The notes under the pieces were generated by a model, which saw nothing but the letters and a program-made list of their open reading frames with translations, was not told the origin of the DNA and did not search any database. Shown piece by piece: positions 1-9,369 of a stretch of DNA of 59,841 bases. The position numbers were made by a program, and so were the translations under genes. Origin of the DNA: Thermomicrobiales bacterium (GTDB lineage: Bacteria > Chloroflexota > Chloroflexia > Thermomicrobiales > UBA6265); NCBI GenBank assembly GCA_020432165.1, contig JAGQGU010000040.1, forward strand, positions 1 through 59,841. Reading direction: 5' to 3'. Each line of letters begins with the position of its first letter. The stretch's first letter is position 1.

Positions 1-23
1 ATCCTCACATGCGTGGGGACCAC
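1..23. CRISPR. Partial type I-E CRISPR repeat at the window edge
   Basis: The first 23 bases form a hairpin-capable element whose minus-strand reading begins GTGGTCCCCACGCATG, a typical type I-E repeat start. It lies 21 bp beyond the cas2 stop codon, where an array is expected. The rest of the repeat and array are outside the window. Orientation is unresolved: the 5' end looks like a minus-strand repeat, but the stem CCTCAC/GTGGGG pairs fully (one G-U) only when read on the plus strand. The short gap leaves no room for a leader beside cas2. Confidence 0.6.
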
Positions 24-44
24 ACTACCGATTTCCGCGCCGTT

Positions 45-419
45 TCAACCTTCTGCTACTTTACAGTCGTCTCTGCTTACGGGCAAGTCATGCACCGCCA
101 GTGCTCGTTCCTCCTTCGCCATTTTCACCTTGTCATTTGGGCTCAGTGGCTTACGAAAAAGCGCTAAACCTTCCCAGCTCACGAGTTCGGAGCTGGTTTC
201 TCCGTGTGTTCTGACTGCGTATCCCTGCTCGGTGTTGGAGTTATGGAGCATGATCGCACCGCCATTCGGCGCTTTATCGCAAATCTTCTCCCATACCAGG
301 TCTCGTACCAGGGCAGAAACATTACCGACAAATACACCGGTTTTCGGCTCTACGAACCAGCGCGTCAATTCTCCGCGAAGCGACGATGGCACGCTTTCCA
401 GCATGATGACAATCACCAC
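45..419 (-). CDS. cas2: CRISPR adaptation protein Cas2 (type I-E)
   Basis: This 124-aa protein is Cas2e, which forms the Cas1-Cas2 integrase complex that inserts new spacers. The N-terminus MVIVIMLESVPSSLRGELTR and the following GVFVGNVSALVRD are characteristic of Cas2e. Its start overlaps the cas1 stop by 7 bases (413-419), so the two are translationally coupled. It is slightly longer than the roughly 95-110 aa usual for the family because of a C-terminal tail. It is the last gene of the cas operon and is followed at once by a CRISPR repeat. Confidence 0.95.
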   Translation of the reverse strand: MVIVIMLESVPSSLRGELTRWFVEPKTGVFVGNVSALVRDLVWEKICDKAPNGGAIMLHNSNTEQGYAVRTHGETSSELVSWEGLALFRKPLSPNDKVKMAKEERALAVHDLPVSRDDCKVAEG

Positions 420-1438
420 ACCACCTCGTTTGGATCCCAGTCATCCTCGACCTTGGGTGGAGAAGGCAGGCTAATCCATGATTCCATAGCCTCAGAACCA
501 CGGAACTCAACATCAGCGGCGTAATTAACCCCACCTTCCACAACGCCAGTCTCTGGATCCCATAACCCTCCAGGCAAAGTGGCATCCTCAGCGAATGGAT
601 CGAGATCCTGTGGCGAGCCGATGACCGCATCGATATCTGTCACGATACGTTCCAGAATCTTGTGTTCCCGAAAAGCATCCCGACAGAACATACGTGCCTG
701 GCTTTCAGCATTGGCAGCATTCATAGCGACAGTCGCGAATGCGGCGGGAATGCTCACCTGGGTCTTGTAGAGATCAGCGATATCGTAGACAAACGAGAGT
801 TGTTTGCCCGTATGGATAAACCCAATCGCCGGAGAGTACCCGAGCGCGACGATCGCGGCATGGCAAATCCCATACAACGCAGCATTCGCAGATGAGAGTG
901 CCCGGTTCACAGGATCGGCTCGTTCCCAGTCGCCCTTGCCCACAGTGCGTCCGGTCCACGGAACCCCGGTTGCGCGGCTCATCTCGGCATAGGTATGCCG
1001 CATACGCGCGCCTTCCATACCCCGAAGTTGCTTGAGTGAGGTATGTGGTGTGATCGCATCCTTCGGGAAACGTAGCGCATAGAGCGCCCGCACTACCTGC
1101 AGACGCTGATCCTTGTCCGCCCAACGGCGAATCTGTCGATGCAGATTGGCGGCAGATCGGGTTTCCCCGGTGCCAAAGGCGTACATGCGCACCCCTTCTT
1201 CTCCGGTCCAGGCCACCATGCATCCATTATCTGCCAGTGCACGGATAGCCGCGTGGGTGATGGTGCTTCCCGGACCGAGAAGCAGAAGTGAGAGGCTGGA
1301 GCAGGGGACGGGAGTCTTCCCCTGCATATCCAGAATGGCGATGCTCTTGTCGTCCACTTCGATGCGGCAGCGATCCGCGTAGAGATAACTCCAGCTATCA
1401 CGCACCTTGGGAAGCGAACGAAGATCGTTATTCGCCAT
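413..1438 (-). CDS. cas1: CRISPR integrase Cas1 (type I-E)
   Basis: Cas1e is the metal-dependent catalytic subunit of the spacer-integration complex. The reading frame gives 341 aa from ATG at 1438. The expected metal ligands are visible: Glu142 in LRGMEGARMRH, His209 in GFIHTG, and Asp219/Asp222 in VYDIADLYK. A GTG three bases upstream is possible, but the ATG overlaps the cas6e stop as TGATG, the usual coupled arrangement, so I prefer it. The gene is intact, and the C-terminal tail ending in VEDDWDPNEVVW overlaps cas2. Confidence 0.96.
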   Translation of the reverse strand: MANNDLRSLPKVRDSWSYLYADRCRIEVDDKSIAILDMQGKTPVPCSSLSLLLLGPGSTITHAAIRALADNGCMVAWTGEEGVRMYAFGTGETRSAANLHRQIRRWADKDQRLQVVRALYALRFPKDAITPHTSLKQLRGMEGARMRHTYAEMSRATGVPWTGRTVGKGDWERADPVNRALSSANAALYGICHAAIVALGYSPAIGFIHTGKQLSFVYDIADLYKTQVSIPAAFATVAMNAANAESQARMFCRDAFREHKILERIVTDIDAVIGSPQDLDPFAEDATLPGGLWDPETGVVEGGVNYAADVEFRGSEAMESWISLPSPPKVEDDWDPNEVVW

Positions 1439-2286
1439 CACGCACCTCCGGCAGGCGCCAAACTCAAGAGGCCAAATCCATACGCTTTGGCAGGACCGAT
1501 TCCATGAACCAGAGCCTCACGAAAGGCCTCGACATCCGATACGCGCAACAGTCCTTCGAAGACCATGGCCTTATGCGAGAGTTGGATATCACCGCTCTTC
1601 CAGCCCGTTTGCATATCACCCGTAATCGGATCAGGCGACACACCTGGGCGGGCGATATCGAACCCGCAGCGTTGTCCCTGCTTCTCCAGCCATTGGAAGA
1701 GAAGATCCTCCGCCGAGAACGGGTGTCGAAACTCGTCCAGATCATTACCAGCTTGCACCCACTGCCTCTTTTCGAGCGACAAATCGGTGACTGGTACGCG
1801 GGGACCATCCATCCTGGCGGGATCGGCCACCCCGCTGGACCGTTCTCGACGCGCAAGTTTATCGCTAGCTTCCTTCGGAAACGTGGATGCCCAAACATTC
1901 CACGGTATGCGCTTGGTGGGATTGGCACGCAACCGAAATCGAAAAACGTCCCCGTTCTGCAGTCGATCCGGGAGCGAGCTGATGTTCTTGACCAGCCCAT
2001 CTCCGAAGAACTCGGACTCATGCAGCAGCATCCCCTCACGCCGCAGGTATGCCCAATCTGGCTCAACGGTCGACTGCACAATGACATCGATGAGCCCCTC
2101 ACGGCTCCCCTTCACCGGATCGAGCCGGAACAACACATTGTGCTCACTCCGATCACCGACCGGGAATCCACGCATAAGCAGCGCATGCATACACTGACTG
2201 TTGCTCAAGGAACGCATCACCTCACGGCTCACCGGATTGAGACGCAGCCGGGAGAGATAGAGTTGACCCTTCTCAGTTGCAATCAT
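1438..2286 (-). CDS. cas6e: crRNA-processing endoribonuclease Cas6e
   Basis: Cas6e (CasE/Cse3) cleaves the repeat hairpin of pre-crRNA and stays bound to the 3' handle as a Cascade subunit. The 282-aa protein has the RAMP layout: an N-terminal segment with LSRLRLNP, a likely catalytic His34 in SQCMHALLMRGFP, and a C-terminal glycine-rich loop GIGPAKAYGFGLL. Its start overlaps the cas5e stop by 14 bases. If the mini-array upstream of cas3 is transcribed, this enzyme would be expected to process its degenerate hairpins as well. Confidence 0.95.
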   Translation of the reverse strand: MIATEKGQLYLSRLRLNPVSREVMRSLSNSQCMHALLMRGFPVGDRSEHNVLFRLDPVKGSREGLIDVIVQSTVEPDWAYLRREGMLLHESEFFGDGLVKNISSLPDRLQNGDVFRFRLRANPTKRIPWNVWASTFPKEASDKLARRERSSGVADPARMDGPRVPVTDLSLEKRQWVQAGNDLDEFRHPFSAEDLLFQWLEKQGQRCGFDIARPGVSPDPITGDMQTGWKSGDIQLSHKAMVFEGLLRVSDVEAFREALVHGIGPAKAYGFGLLSLAPAGGA

Positions 2287-3070
2287 CGCTTAACTCCTTC
2301 TCTGGATACCTCGTGTCGACTTCGCAAAACACCACCCCACGCGGTCCAAACTGACGGGTAGCGAAGGCTGCACCGATCGGTTGATCCATACGGGTGGCAT
2401 GAGCGTCCGATCCAGATGTCTCAGTCACTGTCCGTAGCCGCTGTTGTCGACGACCAAACAAATTGCTGATGCGGAGATGTTCCTGTTCTGGCAACCAGGT
2501 CTCTGTCCTGAAAACCTCATCAATGCATCCTTCCTTCACGCCCTTATCTCTTGGCATAGCCACCGGAATGGAGGGCACATATCCTCGTCGACCGAGCCCG
2601 ATCGGATAAACAGGCTTTCGCAATGCACAATCAAGCTCTTCCAGCAATGCGACGTCATCGCCCTGAAGCGCCACCAGAAATGCGGCATCTTGCAGATGGT
2701 AACGATTGGAGATGGATGAGCCCTGACGCTCGATCTTCTTTGTACCCTCCAATCGTGCCCATTCATCCTTGAGTGATGGCACTTTGTCTGCGGCTTTAGC
2801 GATACCAGCCGAGGTATCGCCACCACCGGCGGTCTGGAAATCAACGCACGGAACGCCTTCCAGATCAACGCGGACGCCCATCTTGAGTGCAGCAAGGTCG
2901 TCGACTGATTCATCCCGACTGCGGCCTTGTGCCGCTGCCAGAATCCCGATAACACCGCTTTTCGATGGCTCAAGCAGGGTGTCGCGTTCGGACCACCGGC
3001 TACTGATGCCCCAACTCTGCATCGGTCCGAATAGCTGCATGATCAGGCAGTGAGGATTATCGTTGCTCAT
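2273..3070 (-). CDS. cas5e: Cascade subunit Cas5e
   Basis: Cas5e (CasD) caps the 5' handle of the crRNA in the Cascade complex. The 265-aa sequence begins with the family signature LIMQLFGPMQSWGISSRW, followed by TLLEPSKSGVIGILAAA, both typical of Cas5 RAMP proteins. It overlaps cas7e upstream by 14 bases and cas6e downstream by 14 bases, inside a tightly packed operon. No frame damage is visible. Confidence 0.95.
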   Translation of the reverse strand: MSNDNPHCLIMQLFGPMQSWGISSRWSERDTLLEPSKSGVIGILAAAQGRSRDESVDDLAALKMGVRVDLEGVPCVDFQTAGGGDTSAGIAKAADKVPSLKDEWARLEGTKKIERQGSSISNRYHLQDAAFLVALQGDDVALLEELDCALRKPVYPIGLGRRGYVPSIPVAMPRDKGVKEGCIDEVFRTETWLPEQEHLRISNLFGRRQQRLRTVTETSGSDAHATRMDQPIGAAFATRQFGPRGVVFCEVDTRYPEKELSDDCN

Positions 3071-4241
3071 GGCTGGCCTCCTGCGCCGCCACTACCGCAC
3101 TAATCCACCCATCGACTGATGTTTCGGATGTGATTTGGGTTCCATGGAGCGACTTGGCATAGTCACCCAAAGCGACAGCATGTAGTGCGGTGATGCCATC
3201 AGCACCATACATATCGGTCATCTCCGTCCAGTGCTTCAGCAACTCCAGGATCGATTTTCCCAGAATATCGCCCTTCCCTTTCTCAACCGGATTCACAAAC
3301 GCATTCGCCAGCGACCACCGACCAGCATCGCGGACAACGGCAAATGCGAAGGCGGGCAAATTCTGCGCCGCAAAACTATTCTGTTTTCCGGTCGGAATCG
3401 AACACATGAACGCTCGCAGATACGCTTTCAGCGCGTTGGCGGCGAGCTCGCTATCACCCCCAAGGTTTTCCGCAAGTTGTTCCATATCGATATTGGTATA
3501 GCGATACAACGTGGACGAGTCGAAATCCACCATACCCATCATGCCGGCTCCGGTATCTTCCTTAAGGTTAAGATCATCGACTGCGGTGAAGAAATCCCAC
3601 TCAATATCGACGGCGTGTGTGGAGATGGCATGAGCTACCTGGGTGGCGCCATCTACATTCTTGTCCGGCAGGTCGGCAAGCATACGACCGAACAAGGCGA
3701 GATCCACGGCCCTGCCACCATCAAGCACCGCCAGGGTCGCCCGCTGCACATCCTCGGGAACCGTTGCCTTAAGATCCTTCTTCTTCGAACCAGCAACGGC
3801 TTTTTCCACTGCACCAGCAAGCTCGTCCCAGTTATCCAGCGCAACCTGCACCAGGCCGTCGATCTCCTGCTGTCCGAGGAAGAGAAGGTATTGCGTGCGA
3901 GGCGCATCTTCCGGGCTCTTGCTATCGGGTGCAAACCCGAGCCCACTCAATAGTGCCTTGGCAACGTTGAGAGAAAGCTCCGCATCCTTGCCGGCAGCCT
4001 TAAATCTGGCCGCAAGACCATGATCCTTGTTGAACATCAACTGCCGGGTACGCACTGCACGTTGATCTTCCGACACCAGATCGGCATTCTCAAAAGCTTC
4101 CCGCACAGCCCGCTTCCAGCTTTGGCTGGAGACGCGTGCGCGGCGATATCCGCCGAACATCGCTTCCTTTGGCTGTCCCTGATCATCGCGATTGATATTG
4201 GAGGGTGCGAGATTCTGGAGAATGTGAACTTCAACAATCAT
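3057..4241 (-). CDS. cas7e: Cascade backbone subunit Cas7e
   Basis: Cas7e (CasC/Cse4) polymerises along the crRNA to form the Cascade backbone. The 394-aa protein starts with MIVEVHILQNLAPSNINRDD, a hallmark of the family, and continues with GYRRARVSSQSWKRAVR, which is also strongly conserved. The gene overlaps cas5e downstream and is separated from cse2 by 30 bases, the largest gap between the core cas genes. Confidence 0.96.
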   Translation of the reverse strand: MIVEVHILQNLAPSNINRDDQGQPKEAMFGGYRRARVSSQSWKRAVREAFENADLVSEDQRAVRTRQLMFNKDHGLAARFKAAGKDAELSLNVAKALLSGLGFAPDSKSPEDAPRTQYLLFLGQQEIDGLVQVALDNWDELAGAVEKAVAGSKKKDLKATVPEDVQRATLAVLDGGRAVDLALFGRMLADLPDKNVDGATQVAHAISTHAVDIEWDFFTAVDDLNLKEDTGAGMMGMVDFDSSTLYRYTNIDMEQLAENLGGDSELAANALKAYLRAFMCSIPTGKQNSFAAQNLPAFAFAVVRDAGRWSLANAFVNPVEKGKGDILGKSILELLKHWTEMTDMYGADGITALHAVALGDYAKSLHGTQITSETSVDGWISAVVAAQEASHEQR

Positions 4242-4271
4242 GACTGGTATTCCTTTCGAACGTTGATCGAG

Positions 4272-4931
4272 CTACGCTTCAGCAACCGACAATCCATCCC
4301 CTGATGGTGCCTCTTTATCTGTGGCCATAAACCTTTGACCACCGTACCAACCGCGGGACCAACGTAGCTTCACGGTCTCGTCCCAATCCCTCAAATCTCG
4401 GGCAAGCTGGATCCAGTCAACTGGCTGCTCGCTTTTGTTCATCAATGGCATCATCACTCGTGCGAGTCGACTGTAAATCTCATCCGGCCGTGCATCGAGC
4501 AGGAAGTTGATACGGCGATCATTCGCCTTCGTCTCGTCATCGCTTCCGCGGACACCACCGTGAGCCTGGAGAAACGCATGTGTAATCGGTCGACCATAAC
4601 GAAGCCCGTCTGGCATATAGGCGGTGTGTGGATGCGTGGTATAGAGCAATGCAGCCTGATACAGGGCCCGATACTCTGGCGAACGATCATCCCAGTTGTC
4701 CGGAATGCATGGTTCAATCACCCAGGCTACGGTCGCGACTGGCGTACCTGCTCCGATACGACCACGGCGCAGTGCGGCCATTTTTCCGGTGTCAACCAGC
4801 GTACGAAGGTATCTCCGATTGGCGGAATCTTCCGGTGCCGAGTTCAGCGCCTCCCCCGACCAGTTGCGAAGGTTCAGGAAGAGACTCTGGGCCTTCTTGT
4901 GAAACTCCTCTTCTGAGACATATCGTGTCAT
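4272..4931 (-). CDS. cse2: Cascade small subunit Cse2 (Cas11e)
   Basis: Cse2 (CasB, Cas11e) is the all-helical small subunit that stabilises the displaced strand in the Cascade R-loop. The 219-aa product begins MTRYVSEEEFHKKAQ and contains the family-like NRRYLRTLVDTGKMAALRRG. I chose ATG 4931 because its ATGA overlaps the cse1 stop. A longer frame upstream would run into cse1. The C-terminal region LARDLRDWDETVKLRWSRG fits the last helices of Cse2 proteins. Confidence 0.93.
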   Translation of the reverse strand: MTRYVSEEEFHKKAQSLFLNLRNWSGEALNSAPEDSANRRYLRTLVDTGKMAALRRGRIGAGTPVATVAWVIEPCIPDNWDDRSPEYRALYQAALLYTTHPHTAYMPDGLRYGRPITHAFLQAHGGVRGSDDETKANDRRINFLLDARPDEIYSRLARVMMPLMNKSEQPVDWIQLARDLRDWDETVKLRWSRGWYGGQRFMATDKEAPSGDGLSVAEA

Positions 4932-6493
4932 ACCGTGATCTCCTCTCGTTGCTCGATCAACCCAATTTTCTTCAGTTGCGAATAGAGATAGTTCGAACCG
5001 GTGCATTGCGCCTGATACCAACGATCACCGTACATGGTGAGCGATGCATCCCGGAAACAGGATTCACAGAGCCGTCTCAGTTGATCTTTCCAGGTCGCCA
5101 AAGCCTCAGTCGAGTCCTCCAACGCGCTCAGGTTTGTGACAAACTGCTGGAACTCACGATCAATGCGACTCCAATACCGTTGCTCGATAGCGATACGAGT
5201 GAGTATTGCTGCGATATCGCCGCTATCCGCGTTGCCGCCATCGCCCGCCAAACCGATATTGGCGAACCAGCGCGCGGCTGGACGTAGCGCATCACCCCAT
5301 GCGGACTCTGCGTACCTAATTGCTTCTTTAAGAATGTAGCGACGATCTTCATCTGAAAGAATCGTCAACGGCATCGCCATCCGATCCATCCTCCAAAGGG
5401 AGATTCGGGCCTGATTATTGACCAAACCAGTCGCAATCACCTTCGGCACCAGATCGGCCAGATCATCATCTTGAATCCGGTCTTGGAGATTGCTCACAAC
5501 CAAGGGTGGTTCGTTGTCTGCGCCCGATACAGTTGCGAACTCGATGATACCGTCAACATCTCGCCATAAAGCCCTATTCTCAAAGAAGTTCCTTGGCAGC
5601 CTGGGCCCATCTTTTTTCTGAGCAAGATATCGCTTGAAAGGATCGCGTAGAGTCTCACTGACACGATCGAGTGCTAGTCCTCGATCATAATTTACCTGTG
5701 ACACTAGGCCATCGGGATTCGGTAGCAGTCGTATGCGTCGACTTCGAAAGGTATAGAGATCGGTCAACCCTTTTGCTGCACGCTCGTCGTTATTTGGCAC
5801 ATTGATCTCATCTAGCTCCCAAAACGGACAGTCGTCGTCTATTCCGAGTGCTGGAGGAGTTCCTATGCCATACAGAACCAAGTTGAGCACCATCGTTTCA
5901 TAGAGAGTCTCACCTTCAAAGCTCACTGCATAGCCAGCAATCATCGGGGAGTTCGAGAAGTTGCCTCCTGTTCCTCCTGTTCCCGCAAATCCATACTGAT
6001 GGGCTACCAGAAGTGATCTAGCAGCAGCCCCGGGCGTCAAAGCGACCCCCAAATCGTCTCGGTTATGATCAAAAAGTGTCGTGTTACTGATACTTGCAAC
6101 TTCTGGCAATAAGCGACCCGCTGGATGCCTTTTGTCGCTCACTGCAAAGTCGGTGACCTGTCCGAACGGAGCAACGGGATCGAAGAGACTAAACCGATGC
6201 TGCCAGCGATCCAGATAAGCGTCGAACGACATGGGATCAAATCCCTGCTCCCGTTGCTGCCATAGCTCATACCAGGCATCGTCGGTTGCTGGACCTTGTA
6301 TGGTGCGATGGGCGATCGCGAGGAGAAAACGCAGGATCACGGTATACGCCAGAGGCGATGGTTCGTTCAGCCCGCGGGCCTCGTGTGCACGATGGAAGAA
6401 CTCTCGTATCCCCCATTCCTCATTCGATCCATCCAGTGTTGTCACTGGTAACCAGGGATCGCGAACGAGATTGAACTCCGGAACTTCACTCAT
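4928..6493 (-). CDS. cse1: Cascade large subunit Cse1 (Cas8e)
   Basis: Cse1 (CasA, Cas8e) recognises the PAM, opens target DNA and recruits Cas3. The 521-aa protein has the typical start FNLVRDPWLPV and the LAYTVILRFLLAIAHRT helix found in Cse1 proteins. It overlaps cas3 upstream and cse2 downstream by 4 bases each (ATGA junctions). Its PAM preference cannot be read from sequence, so the proposed TAG and AAG PAMs near the cas promoter rest on analogy with the E. coli system. Confidence 0.95.
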   Translation of the reverse strand: MSEVPEFNLVRDPWLPVTTLDGSNEEWGIREFFHRAHEARGLNEPSPLAYTVILRFLLAIAHRTIQGPATDDAWYELWQQREQGFDPMSFDAYLDRWQHRFSLFDPVAPFGQVTDFAVSDKRHPAGRLLPEVASISNTTLFDHNRDDLGVALTPGAAARSLLVAHQYGFAGTGGTGGNFSNSPMIAGYAVSFEGETLYETMVLNLVLYGIGTPPALGIDDDCPFWELDEINVPNNDERAAKGLTDLYTFRSRRIRLLPNPDGLVSQVNYDRGLALDRVSETLRDPFKRYLAQKKDGPRLPRNFFENRALWRDVDGIIEFATVSGADNEPPLVVSNLQDRIQDDDLADLVPKVIATGLVNNQARISLWRMDRMAMPLTILSDEDRRYILKEAIRYAESAWGDALRPAARWFANIGLAGDGGNADSGDIAAILTRIAIEQRYWSRIDREFQQFVTNLSALEDSTEALATWKDQLRRLCESCFRDASLTMYGDRWYQAQCTGSNYLYSQLKKIGLIEQREEITV

Positions 6494-9369
6494 TCCTCAC
6501 CTCCCGCGCCACTATTGGCGCTATTGCGAACAATCATCACGCCACAGCGATCATCCAGCCGAATCACAGTCTTCCCCAATACTGCTTCTCCATCCGCATT
6601 CAGCAGAATGAGCCGTCGATAACGCAGATGGGCTGATTGATCCCAGGCTGGAGGCACCTCCATGGCGATCGCAGCTCGTACCACGTCGTAACTGCTTACC
6701 GAAACCGAATGATGCAGCAGCGTCCGCACCTGGTCGTTGGTGAATGGATTTTCGAGATCACCCTCCGGATCAAACCCAAGCGAAGTCACCTCCGCTTCCG
6801 AAAGAATCACGAGCGAAACTGTTGGGTCCCCCAATCTGGTTAGTGCCAACCTGCTTTGATGAGCTTCTGGTGCTTCTTCTGGATCTTGTTTCATTTGCGT
6901 CAATCGTACCAGAACATCCGTTCGACTTTCTAGTCGTTCCCGATCAAGATCTGGAATCAGCACCGATTCCGACGTCTTCTGATCCATACGCGTGGCTTTT
7001 AACCAGGCTGCTTCGGCCTCCATGTAGCGCGGGCCTATGCCGTCTGGAACAATCGGGTCATCGCCATACGTCGCTTCGATCAGCGCCTCGACATCATCCG
7101 GAATGACAATCTGATCGCGACCAACCAATGCCAACCAGGATCGCAGCAATACATAATCGCCATAGACAATCTTCGAGCCATCAAAGAACTCAGGTCCGTC
7201 CCCTGCGTCGATATTGTCAATGCCGATCAACCACAGTCGCGGCTTGTGGAATGCAGCGGGACGTTGGTCATCCCATCGACGATGTCGCTGCAAGCGGCCG
7301 GCTCGTTGAAGCAACAAGTCAGTGGGCGCAAACATCGAGACCATAAGGTCAAAGTCCAGATCGAGGCTTTGCTCGATCACCTGCGTTGCCACCACGATAT
7401 GTCGCCACGGACGGTTTGGTTTGCCATCTTCCCCTGCATCCTTGCCAAACAGATCAAGCACGCGATTCTGGATCGCCGCTCGTTCTTTCTGCCGAAATCG
7501 GGCGTGGAACAGGGTTAGCTCATCCTCAGCAAAGGATTTTTGGAGGTGCGTGAAGCATTCCTGGGCACTGGCAACGGTGTTACAGATGATGGCCACGTTG
7601 CCACCATCCTGCAACTCATCTTCAAGTCGAATGGCGAGATCATCCCACATCGACTCGGGTGCGGATGGATACCACTCCAACTGCAGTGTGGTCGGTTCAT
7701 CATCGGCACTGCGTTCGACGTCGATCGACTGCATACGAGTGTCGTCAATAGCCGAAATTCGAGGATACGGTGCTAGTTCACCGGACGGCGCGTTCCATTT
7801 CGCTCCCCTGGCATAGGCTGCGAGCATCTCTTTCGTGCGATGTCGGGGAAGAGTCGCCGAAAGGATCACTACTGGCGAGCCCATGGCACCAAGGAACTCC
7901 AGTAGTCGATCAAAGAGCGAGCTCATGTAGACGTCGTACGAATGTACTTCATCGAAGATCACTGTTTTGCCACTGAGGCCAAACATCCGGACGAAGAGAT
8001 GGGGTGTCAGGAGTACGCTCATCAAGGCTTGATCGACTGTGCCGACGCCATACCGCGCCAGTAGACCATGCTTTTTACGCGTGAACCAGCGGGCGCGACG
8101 GACAACATTGTGGGCATCCACAACCTTATCTTTTGGATCGGCATCCGGATCCGTCAGTGCATCAATGCGTTCGGCCATCGCCTGGAGCGAATCTTCGGCA
8201 TCTCTCTGCTCCATCTCGTCCATGGCGCTGAATTCCGCCATACCGTGAAGGAGGTGCAGTGGCACAATCCGCGTCCGGCTGCCCTTATCAGCATGTGCTT
8301 TCAGATGCGCCCGTACCCGTTGGTATAGCTGATCCGATGTCGCCATGGTGGGAAGCGCGAAGTAGGTACCAGTGATATCGGCTGTTTCGGCGTAATAGGC
8401 GGCAATCCAGAGCGCGATCTCGGTCTTGCCCCATCCCATCGGGATCTCGACCACGGTCATCCCTGGTCTCGACATGGAGCGGGTGAGATCGACCGCCTGG
8501 CTCTGCGACCGTCGTGGCACAAAATCAGGAATGGTCAAAATCGTGCTTGCCAAATCTTCACTGGCAATAGTCAACGGAGGACTCGCCCAGCCGGTGAAGG
8601 TCAACGCCTTCTCGGCCGATTTTTGCGCGGTCACCAATGCCGCCGCATATGACTCGGCTGGTTCGAATCGAAACTCAAAATAGTGCTCATCGGAACCAAT
8701 CCAGTCGGCAACGGAGATGAGTCCGGCCAGCCAGAGCGAGTCCTCATATGTTGGAAAGTTAGAGTCACTGATAAGGTCGGCGTTGAGCTTTCCGACCATG
8801 GCATCGTCTATCGCGAACGCCTCTCGCAAGTGTCGGAAGATGTCGCGATGGAGCTCAGCCCAGGCCTTCTGACCAGTCCTCTTGACAGTATCCGGCCCCT
8901 TGAGCGCATCATACTCGCCACTCGTCCAAAACCGACCATGATGTGCAGCCGTGATCTCGGCGTAGCGCTTACTGATACGCGTTGTCCAGCCAAACTCCTG
9001 CTGGAAAAGCGGTACCAGCAGTCCCCAGGAGATAAGGCTGTGGCGCAATGCGGTCTTGTTGGCGTCGATGGGAAACTCCGCACCATAGAGCGATGACAGG
9101 CGTTTAGCCTGTTCCGGAGCCATGTTCTGGAATCGAGGACTCGCCTTACCAAGATCATGGAGCGACGCCAGGAAGCCGACGAATCGACCGGCTTCCTCTT
9201 CATTCAATCCAAGACGAATGCAGATGCGATCTTTACTCTGTTGTGGAAGGGCTTTCTGCCAAAGGAGTCCAGACACCGCCCCGACCTCAAGGAGGTGCCA
9301 AGGCAGAGCATGCCAATCGCTTGGATCCGCCTTTGAGGTCTTCGCCCAGAGCTGCCAGCTATCGATCAT
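6490..9369 (-). CDS. cas3: CRISPR helicase-nuclease Cas3
   Basis: Cas3 is the HD nuclease and superfamily 2 helicase that degrades DNA bound by Cascade. The 959-aa protein has an N-terminal HD domain with SLHDLGKASPRFQ (His71-Asp72), a Walker A motif PMGWGKTEIAL, a DEVH box in VIFDEVHSYD, and a helicase C region with QVIEQSLDLDFD. Its start codon lies inside the end of a 72-aa upstream ORF (11-base overlap), so translation is probably coupled. All motifs look intact. Confidence 0.97.
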   Translation of the reverse strand: MIDSWQLWAKTSKADPSDWHALPWHLLEVGAVSGLLWQKALPQQSKDRICIRLGLNEEEAGRFVGFLASLHDLGKASPRFQNMAPEQAKRLSSLYGAEFPIDANKTALRHSLISWGLLVPLFQQEFGWTTRISKRYAEITAAHHGRFWTSGEYDALKGPDTVKRTGQKAWAELHRDIFRHLREAFAIDDAMVGKLNADLISDSNFPTYEDSLWLAGLISVADWIGSDEHYFEFRFEPAESYAAALVTAQKSAEKALTFTGWASPPLTIASEDLASTILTIPDFVPRRSQSQAVDLTRSMSRPGMTVVEIPMGWGKTEIALWIAAYYAETADITGTYFALPTMATSDQLYQRVRAHLKAHADKGSRTRIVPLHLLHGMAEFSAMDEMEQRDAEDSLQAMAERIDALTDPDADPKDKVVDAHNVVRRARWFTRKKHGLLARYGVGTVDQALMSVLLTPHLFVRMFGLSGKTVIFDEVHSYDVYMSSLFDRLLEFLGAMGSPVVILSATLPRHRTKEMLAAYARGAKWNAPSGELAPYPRISAIDDTRMQSIDVERSADDEPTTLQLEWYPSAPESMWDDLAIRLEDELQDGGNVAIICNTVASAQECFTHLQKSFAEDELTLFHARFRQKERAAIQNRVLDLFGKDAGEDGKPNRPWRHIVVATQVIEQSLDLDFDLMVSMFAPTDLLLQRAGRLQRHRRWDDQRPAAFHKPRLWLIGIDNIDAGDGPEFFDGSKIVYGDYVLLRSWLALVGRDQIVIPDDVEALIEATYGDDPIVPDGIGPRYMEAEAAWLKATRMDQKTSESVLIPDLDRERLESRTDVLVRLTQMKQDPEEAPEAHQSRLALTRLGDPTVSLVILSEAEVTSLGFDPEGDLENPFTNDQVRTLLHHSVSVSSYDVVRAAIAMEVPPAWDQSAHLRYRRLILLNADGEAVLGKTVIRLDDRCGVMIVRNSANSGAGGEE

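Noticed and set aside
1288-2361. 357-aa open frame opposite cas1 and cas6e
   Set aside because: It is the antisense of two well-supported cas genes and shows no family motif.
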